A DNA stretch of 64,000 nt from Clostridiales bacterium. Lineage in GTDB: Bacteria > Bacillota > Clostridia > Oscillospirales > Oscillospiraceae. The stretch is from assembly GCA_022774865.1 (NCBI GenBank), contig JALFLH010000015.1, positions 1-64,000 on the forward strand, in the 5' to 3' direction. Numbering within the stretch: the stretch's first letter is position 1; each line of letters begins with the position of its first letter. The translations under genes were made by a program, and so were the position numbers. Below, one piece after another: positions 48,883 through 57,830 of this stretch. The notes below the pieces were generated by a model, which saw nothing but the letters and a program-made list of their open reading frames with translations, did no database searches and was not told the origin of the DNA.

Positions 48883-50289
48883 TTACGTCCGGTCCCCATC
48901 GTCAAAGGGATCGCCGCATTCGGGGCAGAACTTCGGCGGATGGGTTGGGTCAGCCGGTTCCCAGCCGCACTTGTCGCAGCGGTACTGGGGAACGCCGGCG
49001 GGCTTCTTCGCGCCGCATTCGGAGCAGAATTTGCCCTTGTTTACCGCGCCGCAGGCGGGGCATACCCACCCGTCTGCCTTCGGCTCCGGTTTCTTTGCGC
49101 CACATTCGGGGCAGAATTTGCCGGTGGCGGTGGCGCCGCAGGCGGGACAGACCCAGCCGGTCTTCGGTTCGGGCTTTCTGGAACCGCATTCGGGGCAGAA
49201 TTTACCGGTCACCGTGGCGCCGCAGGCACATTTCCAGCTATCCGCCGGGGCAGCCTGCGCGGCGGGCTGCTGTGCCGGCTGCTGCGCCATGGCATAGAGA
49301 TTCTGGACATTTGCGCCGCCTGCCGCGTTTGCCATATTCATGCCCATAAAGGCCATGGCCGGGCCGGCATTCTGATTGGAAGCGGCTGCCTGCATGGCGG
49401 CTGCCTGCGCGCCTACCAGATGAGCCGCGGCCATGGAGGGATTGCGGAAGGTCGCGTTGCGCTGCAGCTCTTTGATCATGGCCTCGTCCTCGTCGGAGGC
49501 CTTCACGCTGGAGATTCCGAAGGACACAATCTCCAGACCCCGCAGATTCCGCCATTTGGCGCTGAGAACGTCGTTGAGTGCCTGCGCCATTTCCATGGTG
49601 TGGCCTGGGAGGGCGGAGTAGCGGATGCCCATCTCGGAGATTCTGGCGAAAGCGGGCTGGAGGGCGGTCATCAGCTCGGATTTCAACTGGCCGTCAATGC
49701 GCTCCCGGGTATATTCCCCGGAGAAATTGCTGCAGACGTTCTTATAAAACAGCATGGGGTCGCAGATCCGGTAGGAATACTCGCCGAAGCAGCGGATGGA
49801 AATATCGGCATCCAAACCGATGTTGCGATCCACCACCCGGAAGGGAACCGGGCTGGGGGTGCCGTACTTATTGCCGATCAGCTCCTTGGTATTGAAATAG
49901 TACACCCGCTGATCCTTGGGCGGCTCACCGCCGAAGGTGAAGCGTTTGCCGATGGTGGCGAACGTCTTGAGGATGCTCTGCCCCAGATCACCCGAAAAGA
50001 TGCTGGGCTCGGTGGAGGCGTCGTATGTAAATTCGCCCGACTCGGCGCAGAACTCCGCGATCCGGCCCTGATCCACAATCATCATGCACTGGCCGTCGGC
50101 CACGGCGATGACGGAGCCGTTGGAAATGATGTTGTCGCTTCCTTTGGTGTTGCTGGAACGGGCACTGGTGCGCTTTTTGCCATTCACCGCCAGCACGTTG
50201 GCGGGCATGGCATCACAATAAAAATACTCCTTCCACTGGTCGGCCAGGACGCCGCCCACAGAACCGGTTGCCGCTTTGATCAGACCCAT
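48883..50289 (-). CDS. SPFH domain protein with C-terminal tandem zinc ribbons (YdjI-like)
   Basis: SPFH/virion-core-like N-terminal region; repeated CxCGA..GKFCPECG modules at the C-terminus. Confidence 0.88.
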   Translation of the reverse strand: MGLIKAATGSVGGVLADQWKEYFYCDAMPANVLAVNGKKRTSARSSNTKGSDNIISNGSVIAVADGQCMMIVDQGRIAEFCAESGEFTYDASTEPSIFSGDLGQSILKTFATIGKRFTFGGEPPKDQRVYYFNTKELIGNKYGTPSPVPFRVVDRNIGLDADISIRCFGEYSYRICDPMLFYKNVCSNFSGEYTRERIDGQLKSELMTALQPAFARISEMGIRYSALPGHTMEMAQALNDVLSAKWRNLRGLEIVSFGISSVKASDEDEAMIKELQRNATFRNPSMAAAHLVGAQAAAMQAAASNQNAGPAMAFMGMNMANAAGGANVQNLYAMAQQPAQQPAAQAAPADSWKCACGATVTGKFCPECGSRKPEPKTGWVCPACGATATGKFCPECGAKKPEPKADGWVCPACGAVNKGKFCSECGAKKPAGVPQYRCDKCGWEPADPTHPPKFCPECGDPFDDGDRT

Positions 50290-50489
50290 TGTCTTGTTCT
50301 CCTTCCAGATTGATACAGACTGTTGTGCGCTGTCGGTGACAGCGCGGGGGGGATAGGGTTCGGAAAAACGGGGTTTTGATGGCGGAATTGTTTCCACCGT
50401 GCGGGAAAACCCCATGCATCCATAATTTTACTATACCATAAACCGTCCTGACGGGCAAGGGTCAATCTTTCAAATTCCCCGGGAATGCG

Positions 50490-50522
50490 GAAAGCGCCTC
50501 CCGCTCTTGCAAGCGGGAGGCG
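50490..50522 (-). terminator. Terminator after uracil permease
   Basis: GCGCCTCCCGC / GCGGGAGGCGC with TTTCC on minus. Confidence 0.7.
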
Positions 50523-50543
50523 CGGCATATGGGGGGGAAATGC

Positions 50544-51908
50544 TTATTTGGCGGGGGTGCCGAAATTGACGGAGGTATCACCCTGCTCGTTGGTACCGAA
50601 TTCATAGTCCTTACCGGGCAGAACGGCGTTCATCACAATGCCAACCAGCGCGGCAATGGCCAGGCCGGACAGGGTGATGCTGATGCCGCCCAGGTGGAAC
50701 ACGATGCCGCATACATCACCGGTGCCGTATTTCAGGCCGATGGCCAGCACCAGAATCACCGCGGCGATCAGCACGTTGCGGCTCTTGGTGAAGTCCACCT
50801 GATTCTCAACCACGTTCCGAACGCCCACGGCGGAGATCATGCCGTAGAGCACCAGACTCACGCCGCCCATGGTGGCGGTCGGCATGGCCACGATCAGTGC
50901 GGCAAACTTGGGGCAGAAGGACAGGGCAATGGCAAACACGGCGGCCAGACGGATGACTTTGGGATCGTAGACCCGGCTCAGAGCCAGCACGCCGGTGTTT
51001 TCGCCGTAGGTGGTGTTGGCGGGGGCGCCGAACAGGGCTGCAATGGTGGTGGCGAGGCCGTCGCCCACCAGCGTGCGGTGCAGGCCGGGATCAGCCACGT
51101 AGTTGCGGCCCACGGTGGAGGAGATGGCGCACATATCGCCGATATGCTCCACAATGGTGGCCAGCGAGATGGGCGCGATGGTGATGATGGCAGTCAGCAG
51201 CATTCCGCCGTCAAAGTCCTTGCCAAAGATGGAAAACGCGGTGTTCTCCCAGATGACGGGCAGGCCGATCCACTTGGCTTCGGCAACCTTGGCCACCAGA
51301 TTGGCCCGGGCCGCGGGGTCAACCACCATGGCAAACAGGTAGGAGGCCACAACACCCAGCAGAATGGGAACGATTTTCACCATGCCCTTGCCCCAGATGT
51401 TGCAGGCTACCACCACCAGAATGGCAACCAGCGCCACCCACCAGTTGGCGGAGCAGCTCTGAATGGCGGTGCCGGACAGGGTCAGGCCGATGGCGATGAT
51501 CACGGGGCCGGTGACGATGGGCGGGAAGAAGCGCATGACCTTCCTGGCACCGAAGACCTTGAACAGCAGCGCCAGCACCAGATACACAAGACCGGCCGCG
51601 GCCACGCCGAAGCTGGAATAGGTCAGGGGAATGTTCTGGCCGGAAGCGGTGATCAGACCGTAGGCGCCAAGGAACGCGAAGGAGGAGCCGAGGAAAGCGG
51701 GAACCTTCCGCCCGGTGACCAGGTGGAACAGCAGCGTGCCCAGACCGGCGAACAGCAGCGTGGTGGAGACATTCAGACCCGTGATGGCGGGCACCAGAAC
51801 CGTCGCGCCGAACATGGCGAACAGATGCTGAAGGCCGAGAATCAGCATTTTGGGCGTACCCAGACTCCGGGCGTCATAGACGGCTTCCTGGCTGTTTTTG
51901 TTTTCCAT
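50544..51908 (-). CDS. Uracil-xanthine permease family protein (UraA-like)
   Basis: LGLQHLFAMFGATVLVPAITGLN, VGRNYVADPGLHRTLVGDGLAT, GAPANTTYGENTGVLALSRVYDP. Confidence 0.94.
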   Translation of the reverse strand: MENKNSQEAVYDARSLGTPKMLILGLQHLFAMFGATVLVPAITGLNVSTTLLFAGLGTLLFHLVTGRKVPAFLGSSFAFLGAYGLITASGQNIPLTYSSFGVAAAGLVYLVLALLFKVFGARKVMRFFPPIVTGPVIIAIGLTLSGTAIQSCSANWWVALVAILVVVACNIWGKGMVKIVPILLGVVASYLFAMVVDPAARANLVAKVAEAKWIGLPVIWENTAFSIFGKDFDGGMLLTAIITIAPISLATIVEHIGDMCAISSTVGRNYVADPGLHRTLVGDGLATTIAALFGAPANTTYGENTGVLALSRVYDPKVIRLAAVFAIALSFCPKFAALIVAMPTATMGGVSLVLYGMISAVGVRNVVENQVDFTKSRNVLIAAVILVLAIGLKYGTGDVCGIVFHLGGISITLSGLAIAALVGIVMNAVLPGKDYEFGTNEQGDTSVNFGTPAK

Positions 51909-51941
51909 AGAATCATCCTTTCTCTTTCCCCGCTTGGGCAG

Positions 51942-52042
51942 AAAAAATGGAGGCACCAATGCGCTGCCTGACGCATGGCCCTCCTTTCTGCAGAATCGGG
52001 TTTTCTGCTGAAAAGTATACTGCAATACTGCATGAAAAGCAA
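51942..52042 (-). promoter_or_regulatory. Promoter plus terminator-like hairpin in the uracil permease leader (candidate attenuator)
   Basis: TTGCTT (52042-52037) - 17 - TATACT (52019-52014); hairpin GGAGGGCCATGCG...CGCATTGGTGCCTCC then ATTTTTT (51942-51984). Confidence 0.6.
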
Positions 52043-52074
52043 GCGGAATATTTGCACAAAATGACGACAGGAAA

Positions 52075-52119
52075 CGGGCAATTCTCTGAAGAAATGACGA
52101 TTCCCCGGAGAATTGCCCG
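52075..52119 (-). terminator. Inverted repeat downstream of degV (possible terminator)
   Basis: CGGGCAATTCTC / GAGAATTGCCCG, followed on minus by TTTCC. Confidence 0.5.
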
Positions 52120-52128
52120 CATCACAGG

Positions 52129-52998
52129 TCAGCGCCCCTCGGAGAAGAAGAACAGTCCCAGCATTCCGGGCCCCACATGGGAGCCGGTAAAAGGCTCATG
52201 GGGGCAGATGAGCAGTTCCTTTGGCTGTGCAATCTCCGTAATCCGATCCGCCAGCGCCCGGGCGTCCGCCGGACAGTCGCCGTGGGAGATGGCCACAAGC
52301 TGGTCTTGGGGATGGACAACCCGCTGGGCATAGATCTGTGCCAGCGTTTCCAGGGCTTTTTTGCGGCCGCGGCACTTGTGGCTGACCACAATGTGTCCCG
52401 CCTCGTCACCCCGGAGGATGGGCTTGATGCCCAGCATGGTGCCCACCACGGCGCTTGCGGCGTTCAGCCGGCCGGAGCGGCGCAGGAACATCAGATCGTC
52501 CACCGTGAAGTATTCGCACAGATTCAGTCTGGCCTGCTCCAGCTCATCGGCCACGGCGCCGGCATCTTTTCCAGCTTCCCGGGCAGCGGCTGCCCGCAGG
52601 GTCAGCAGTCCCGGGCCGAAGCCCGCGCCCAGGGAGTCTACCGTGCGGATTTGCCGGTCGGGAAATTCCCCGCGCAGTTCCCCGGCTGCCAGCGTGGAAG
52701 CCTGATAGGTGCCGCTGATGCCGCTGGACATTCCCACATAGAGAATATCCTGCCCTGCTTCCAGCGCGGGGCGGAAGGAGTCCAGAAAGAGCTGCGTGTT
52801 CAGCAGACTGGTCTGCACGTGCTTTCCCGCGCGCAGAAGCTCATAGTGGGCGTGAGCATCAAAGACGTCGATCTCTCCGTTGTAAACGGTTTGAACACCG
52901 TCAACGGTATAACTGCATGGAAGAACGTGAATCTGGTACCGGGCAAGGAGCTTCCCGGGCAGATTGGAACAGGCGTCGGTGAAAAGAGCGAATGACAT
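52129..52998 (-). CDS. DegV family fatty-acid-binding protein
   Basis: FALFTDACSNLPGKLLARYQIHVLPCSYTVDG, LYVGMSSGISGTYQAS, VDSLGAGFGPGLL. Confidence 0.94.
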   Translation of the reverse strand: MSFALFTDACSNLPGKLLARYQIHVLPCSYTVDGVQTVYNGEIDVFDAHAHYELLRAGKHVQTSLLNTQLFLDSFRPALEAGQDILYVGMSSGISGTYQASTLAAGELRGEFPDRQIRTVDSLGAGFGPGLLTLRAAAAREAGKDAGAVADELEQARLNLCEYFTVDDLMFLRRSGRLNAASAVVGTMLGIKPILRGDEAGHIVVSHKCRGRKKALETLAQIYAQRVVHPQDQLVAISHGDCPADARALADRITEIAQPKELLICPHEPFTGSHVGPGMLGLFFFSEGR

Positions 52999-53138
52999 GG
53001 AAGGCCTCCCCCAAAAACTTCATGATGCGATTATTATAGAAAGCGAGGGGCGCGAAGTAAATCAACCGGGGCACGTGCCATACTCCACGGCTGGGAGAAC
53101 CGCCATTCTACCCCGGGTAGAGCCTCAAATGGGCAAAA

Positions 53139-53160
53139 AGCCGCCTCCAAAGAGGCGGCT
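53139..53160 (-). terminator. Orphan minus-strand terminator abutting a truncated deoR fragment
   Basis: AGCCGCCTC/GAGGCGGCT with TTTTT only on the minus-strand side; no upstream minus gene. Confidence 0.65.
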
Positions 53161-53162
53161 CA

Positions 53163-53603
53163 GGCGGACGGATCATAGATTCAAAAAGTCTGACCCACAA
53201 GGTGGTGGTGACCAACGGCTTCCGCATCGCCTCGGCACTGCTGGAAAACGATCAGGTGCGGATCATCATGCCCGGCGGGGAACTGCGGAAAAACACAGAT
53301 TTTGCGGGAAGCATGACCAGCGCAGCCCTGCGGGACTTCCATTTTGACCTCATGCTGTGCTCCTGCGCCGCGATCAGCCCGGAGGGCGCTTACGAAACCT
53401 CGCTGGCTGTGAAGGATCTGAAGCGGACGGCCATGGAGCTGTCCGAACGGTGTGTGCTGCTGGCTGACCGGACGAAATTTCAGGCCACCGCCCCCTACCG
53501 CACGGCCGGACTGCGGAATTTCGACCGGATTTTCACCAACGCCGACGATGGGCTGCTGCTGCCCTACCGGCAGGCGGGGCTTCCTGTTTTCAACCGCCCA
53601 TAA
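53163..53603 (+). pseudogene. 5'-truncated DeoR/GlpR-family regulator (sensor domain only)
   Basis: IIDSKSLTHKVVVTNGFRIASALLENDQVRIIMPGGELRKNTDFAGS...LLADRTKFQ; no HTH domain. Confidence 0.75.
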
Positions 53604-53641
53604 AAAATCCCCCTGACCGGAAAACTGCCCCGGTCAGGGGG
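53602..53641 (-). terminator. Terminator after methyltransferase gene
   Basis: CCCCCTGACCGG / CCGGTCAGGGGG + ATTTTTT on minus. Confidence 0.85.
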
Positions 53642-53646
53642 GTGTA

Positions 53647-54822
53647 TTACATAATCTGCAGGATATAGCCCTTCAGGTAGGAGCTGGTTTCGCTGGAGAG
53701 GGTGGCTGGGTGATCCCGGCTCTGGAGCAGCGCTTCCAGAATCTGGGCGTCCCGTCCGGCGTCGGCGGCCGCTTCCCGCAGCATCTGCAGAAACAGCGGC
53801 GCGGTCATGAACTGGCTGCAGGAGAAGCTTGCCAGATACCCGCCCGGCTCCACCATTTTCATGCATCGGAGGTTCAGCTCTTTATACCCCCGGTAGGCGG
53901 CGTCCAGCGTTTTCCGGCTTTTGGAGAAGGCCGGCGGATCGCAGATCACCAGACCGTAGGTCTGCCCCGCATCGCTCTCCGCCTTTACCAGATCAAAGAC
54001 GTTGGCCTGAACGGTGGTGATCCGATCGGCCACGCCATTGAGACGGGCGTTGTCCATCAGCATTTCCAGCGCTTCGGCGCTCACATCCACACTTTTGACT
54101 GCTGCGGCTCCGTACAGCGCCGCGTGCACGGAAAAGCCGCCGGTGTGGCAGCACAGATCCAGCACCGTTTTTCCCATGCAGTAGGGCCGGATTCGTCCCC
54201 GGTTTTCCTGCTGGTCCAGAAAATGGCCGGTTTTCTGGCCGTGGAGGATGTCCGCCTCCATTTTGGCCGCGTGCTCAAGAAACTGCACCCGCGCCGGAAG
54301 CGCGCCATACACGCAGCCCGCTTCCAGCGGCAGTCCCTCCTTTTCCCGGATGGCCACGTCATTGCGCTGGCAGATGCCCTTGGGATGGAAGATGGCTGCC
54401 AGACTTTCGATGATGGTGTCCTGAAATGCCGCCATGCCCAGACAGACGATCTGGAAGGACAGATAGTCGCAGAATTTGTCGACGGTCAGTCCCGGGAGAC
54501 CGTCGGCGTCTCCAAAGACCACCCGGCAGGCGTTTTCGAAGCCCAGCGCCTGCCGCCGGTTCCACGCGGCCTGAATCCGCCCGCGGATCAGCGCGGCATC
54601 TACCTCAATTTTCGCCCGGCTGAGCAGACGAACCACAATTTTGGAGTCGCCGTTGAAGAACCCCCGCCCCAGAAACCGTCCCTCGGCGTTGGTAACGTCC
54701 GCCACGCCGCCGTTGCGGCAGTCCTCGTCCACCCAGGCCACCTGATTGTCATAGATCCAGCACAGTCCGGCGTTCACGCCCCGGTCCTCGCCCCGGCGCA
54801 GCCGCACCTGTCCGTATACCAT
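53647..54822 (-). CDS. Class I SAM-dependent rRNA methyltransferase (RlmI-like)
   Basis: PUA-like N-terminus, VLDLCCHTGGFSVHAAL, VICDPPAFSKSRKTLD. Confidence 0.93.
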   Translation of the reverse strand: MVYGQVRLRRGEDRGVNAGLCWIYDNQVAWVDEDCRNGGVADVTNAEGRFLGRGFFNGDSKIVVRLLSRAKIEVDAALIRGRIQAAWNRRQALGFENACRVVFGDADGLPGLTVDKFCDYLSFQIVCLGMAAFQDTIIESLAAIFHPKGICQRNDVAIREKEGLPLEAGCVYGALPARVQFLEHAAKMEADILHGQKTGHFLDQQENRGRIRPYCMGKTVLDLCCHTGGFSVHAALYGAAAVKSVDVSAEALEMLMDNARLNGVADRITTVQANVFDLVKAESDAGQTYGLVICDPPAFSKSRKTLDAAYRGYKELNLRCMKMVEPGGYLASFSCSQFMTAPLFLQMLREAAADAGRDAQILEALLQSRDHPATLSSETSSYLKGYILQIM

Positions 54823-54895
54823 ATTGTCATTCCTCCGCGTTTCCGATTTCGTTGTTCCAAGGGGACAGAGCGCCTGCAAGTCCCGCCCGGCCGCG

Positions 54896-55519
54896 CTACA
54901 GGCGCAGCAGATCCTCAAACCGGTCAATGGTTTTCCACGGGTGATCCACGGCGCCGAAGCCGTAGGCGCAGTAAATAAATGGAATCCCCGCCAGCTCTGC
55001 CGCGTCCAGGTCGCCCTGGGTATCCCCGATGTAGCAGGCGGATTCGATGCCGTGCCGCGCCATCAGCCGCCGGATGGTCTCCCCCTTGCAGGTGCCGGTG
55101 TCGCCGAAGCACAGGTGACCGGAAAACAGCGGCCCGATGCCCAGCTTTTCCATGCACAGCTCCGGGTAGCCCCGCTGGCTGTTGCTGACGATGAAAAGCC
55201 GGTGTTTTTTTGCCAGCGCTTCCAGCGTGGGTTTGACACCGGGATAGCCGATCCGGCATTCGTTTTCTGCCAGATAGCGGTTTTCCCTGTCCATGCACCG
55301 CGCCATCAGGCCGTAGCGCTCCGGCGCGGGAATGGAGGCGAACAGAATATCCGCGATTTCCGTCATGACCTTGCCGAAAAGGGGTTTCAGGGTTTCGGCG
55401 CTGACGCACAGCCGCTCCAGACCCTCTTTGCGAAGCTGGATATTGTATCCTTCCGCCACCAGCGCCCGGGAATCCCAAAGGGTGCCGTCGATGTCAAAAA
55501 TCAGGCTCTCAAAGGTCAT
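54896..55519 (-). CDS. HAD-superfamily hydrolase
   Basis: LIFDIDGTLWDS, IVSNSQRGYPEL, CYIGDTQGDLDAAELAG. Confidence 0.93.
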   Translation of the reverse strand: MTFESLIFDIDGTLWDSRALVAEGYNIQLRKEGLERLCVSAETLKPLFGKVMTEIADILFASIPAPERYGLMARCMDRENRYLAENECRIGYPGVKPTLEALAKKHRLFIVSNSQRGYPELCMEKLGIGPLFSGHLCFGDTGTCKGETIRRLMARHGIESACYIGDTQGDLDAAELAGIPFIYCAYGFGAVDHPWKTIDRFEDLLRL

Positions 55520-56147
55520 TTCCGGGCTCCTCGTCCAGATGCCGCTGGATACGCCCCAGAATCATGTCCAGCGCCACCAGATTCTTTCCGCCCTCGGGCA
55601 CCACGATGTTGGCGTATCGTTTGCTGGGCTCCACGTATTTCTCGTGCATGGGCTTCACCGTTTCCTGATACTGCTTGAGCACACTTTCCAGCGTGCGGCC
55701 CCGTTTGTTCACGTCCCGCTTGATCCGGCGGCACAGGCGCACATCGGCGTCGGTGTCCACAAAGATCCGAATGTCCATCAGATCCCGCAGCGCCTCGTTC
55801 TCAAAAATCAGAATGCCCTCCACGATGATGACCTTTTTCGGCACCAGATGAATGGTCCTGTCGGAACGGTTGTGCACCGTAAAATCGTACACCGGGCAGT
55901 CAATTTCATAGCCGTGGCGAAGCTGATCCAGATGGTAGACCATCAGGCTGGTGTCGAAGGCTGCCGGCTCGTCGTAGTTGAGCTTACAGCGCTCCTCATA
56001 GGGCAGCTCGTCGTGGCGCTTGTAGTAATTGTCATGACTCAGCACGGTGACCACGTCCCCGAACCGTTCCATGATGTTGTTCATCAGTGTGGTTTTTCCG
56101 CTGCCGGTTCCGCCGGCGATGCCGATAACCAGAATGCTGCTATCCAT
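55509..56147 (-). CDS. udk: Uridine kinase
   Basis: VIGIAGGTGSGKTTLMNNIM, DNYYKRHDELPYEER, NYDEPAAFDTSLM. Confidence 0.96.
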   Translation of the reverse strand: MDSSILVIGIAGGTGSGKTTLMNNIMERFGDVVTVLSHDNYYKRHDELPYEERCKLNYDEPAAFDTSLMVYHLDQLRHGYEIDCPVYDFTVHNRSDRTIHLVPKKVIIVEGILIFENEALRDLMDIRIFVDTDADVRLCRRIKRDVNKRGRTLESVLKQYQETVKPMHEKYVEPSKRYANIVVPEGGKNLVALDMILGRIQRHLDEEPGNDL

Positions 56148-56946
56148 TTGAATGGCCTCCCAATTGATCTTTCTCTTCTTCCATATTCAGAAGCTGCCGG
56201 GCAAGGGCCGCTAGCTTCGGATTTGTGTCGCTGTTTTTCATCAAAACCTGTCCCCGCCCCTGCCGCAGCAGCCCCGCGGCTTCCAGCCGGCGCTTTGTCT
56301 CCCGGGCGGTGCCCTGACCGCCGTGGAGAATTTCGGTGCCGGGGCCGAGAATCTCGGCAATTCTGCGCCGGACAAAGGGATAATGGGTGCACCCCAGCAC
56401 CAGCGCGTCCAGCTTCCCCACATAGGGCGCCAGCAGCCGGCGCAGCAGCGTCCGGGTCTGCTCGCTGTCGCCCTGTCCTGCCTCGATCAGCTCCACCAGT
56501 CCCGGAGCGGGGATTTTATAGATGGTTCGGCTCCCGTCGAACCGGTGCAGCAGGGTGTCGAATTTTTCCTCCCGCAGGGTTACGTCCGTGGCCATCACGC
56601 CGATGCTTCCGCCGGGGTGGTGATCTGCCGCCAGCTTCAGCGCCGGTTCGATGCCGATGACGATCAGATCGGGGTACGCTTCCCGGAGCTGCCGGATAGC
56701 CGCGGAGGTGGCGGTGTTGCAGGCCACCACCAGCGCCTTGACGGGGTAGCGGGAGGTAAGCATCCGCACAGCAGCCAGCGTTAAATTGCGCACCTCCTCC
56801 GTGGATCGGGTGCCATAGGGGGCGTTGGCGGAGTCGCCGTAATAGAGGTAGTTTTCCGCCGGCAGGAGCTTTACAAGCTGCCGCAGCACGCTGATGCCGC
56901 CCACGCCGGAATCGAACACCGCGATGAAGTCGTCTTTGGAGTACAC
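56140..56946 (-). CDS. murI: Glutamate racemase
   Basis: IAVFDSGVGGISVLRQL, YYGDSANAPYGTRS, VVACNTATSAAI, LGCTHYPFV. Confidence 0.97.
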   Translation of the reverse strand: MYSKDDFIAVFDSGVGGISVLRQLVKLLPAENYLYYGDSANAPYGTRSTEEVRNLTLAAVRMLTSRYPVKALVVACNTATSAAIRQLREAYPDLIVIGIEPALKLAADHHPGGSIGVMATDVTLREEKFDTLLHRFDGSRTIYKIPAPGLVELIEAGQGDSEQTRTLLRRLLAPYVGKLDALVLGCTHYPFVRRRIAEILGPGTEILHGGQGTARETKRRLEAAGLLRQGRGQVLMKNSDTNPKLAALARQLLNMEEEKDQLGGHSNG

Positions 56947-57067
56947 ACACTCACCCGCTTTCGTTGCCCCTATTCTAGCAAATTATCCGCCCGAACGCAA
57001 CGGTTCATTGACTTTTTCTCCCAAATTTGATATGGTAGTTTCAATTCAGTTCAAGGAGGCAGCGCGT

Positions 57068-57601
57068 ATGAACCGCTATTTGTTTGTCATTGACTATCAA
57101 AATGACTTTGTGGATGGGGCGCTGGGCTTCCCCGGCGCGGAGAAGCTGGATGAAAAAATCGCCGCCAAAGTCCGTGCCTACGGAAAAGGCCACGTCCTGT
57201 TTACCCGGGATACCCATTTTGACAATTATCTGGAAACCCGGGAGGGGAAAAATCTGCCCGTCAGGCACTGCGTCAAGGGAACACAGGGCTGGCAGGTTTA
57301 CGGCGAGACTGCCCGGGCGCTGGCGGAGGTGGAAGCGAAAGCCATCGACAAGCTGGTTTTCGGGATGGACGTGACCGACCCGGCCACCGCCGCGGTGCTG
57401 CCGGAGGGCGCCGATGAGATCGAGCTGGTAGGCCTGGTCAGCAACATTTGCGTGGTGAGCAACGCGGTGGTGCTGCAAAGCAGATACCCCGAGGCCACCA
57501 TCACCGTGGATGCCGCCTGCACCGACTCCTTCGACAAGGCCATGCACGAAAAGGTGCTGGACGTGATGGAGGGATTCCAGGTCAAGGTCATCAACCGTTG
57601 A
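57068..57601 (+). CDS. Cysteine hydrolase / isochorismatase-fold amidase
   Basis: FVIDYQNDFVDGALG, LFTRDTHFDNY, LVGLVSNICVVSNAV. Confidence 0.9.
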   Translation: MNRYLFVIDYQNDFVDGALGFPGAEKLDEKIAAKVRAYGKGHVLFTRDTHFDNYLETREGKNLPVRHCVKGTQGWQVYGETARALAEVEAKAIDKLVFGMDVTDPATAAVLPEGADEIELVGLVSNICVVSNAVVLQSRYPEATITVDAACTDSFDKAMHEKVLDVMEGFQVKVINR

Positions 57602-57609
57602 TTCGCCCC

Positions 57610-57642
57610 AAAATGCCGGAAGCAGCCCGCTTCCGGCATTTT
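57610..57642 (+). terminator. Terminator after cysteine hydrolase
   Basis: AAAATGCCGGAAGC / GCTTCCGGCATTTT. Confidence 0.85.
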
Positions 57643-57713
57643 CTCCGCCATGAGAAAAACTTTTAGTTAGCATCCATAAGATTTTGTTTGATTTTTTATG
57701 ACTTCTGCGGATA

Positions 57714-57742
57714 TTGCTAATTTTCTGCATTCTGTTTATAAT
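57714..57742 (+). promoter_or_regulatory. Promoter for SDR gene
   Basis: TTGCTA - 17 bp - TATAAT. Confidence 0.65.
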
Positions 57743-57830
57743 ATAGGTACAAACCGCTGCGGAAACCGGACGCGGGCAATCCCGCGCGGGCGCGGATGCG
57801 GCTGAGTATCAATGAAAAGGAGCGTTGAAT

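Noticed and set aside
48950-49260. Regularly spaced DNA repeats that could suggest a CRISPR-like array
   Set aside because: The repeats are in-frame codons for tandem zinc ribbons inside the SPFH gene; unit similarity is explained by protein repeats.
52964-53347. 127-aa plus-strand ORF upstream of the DeoR fragment
   Set aside because: Crosses the orphan terminator hairpin, has no family resemblance, and overlaps the DeoR reading in another frame.
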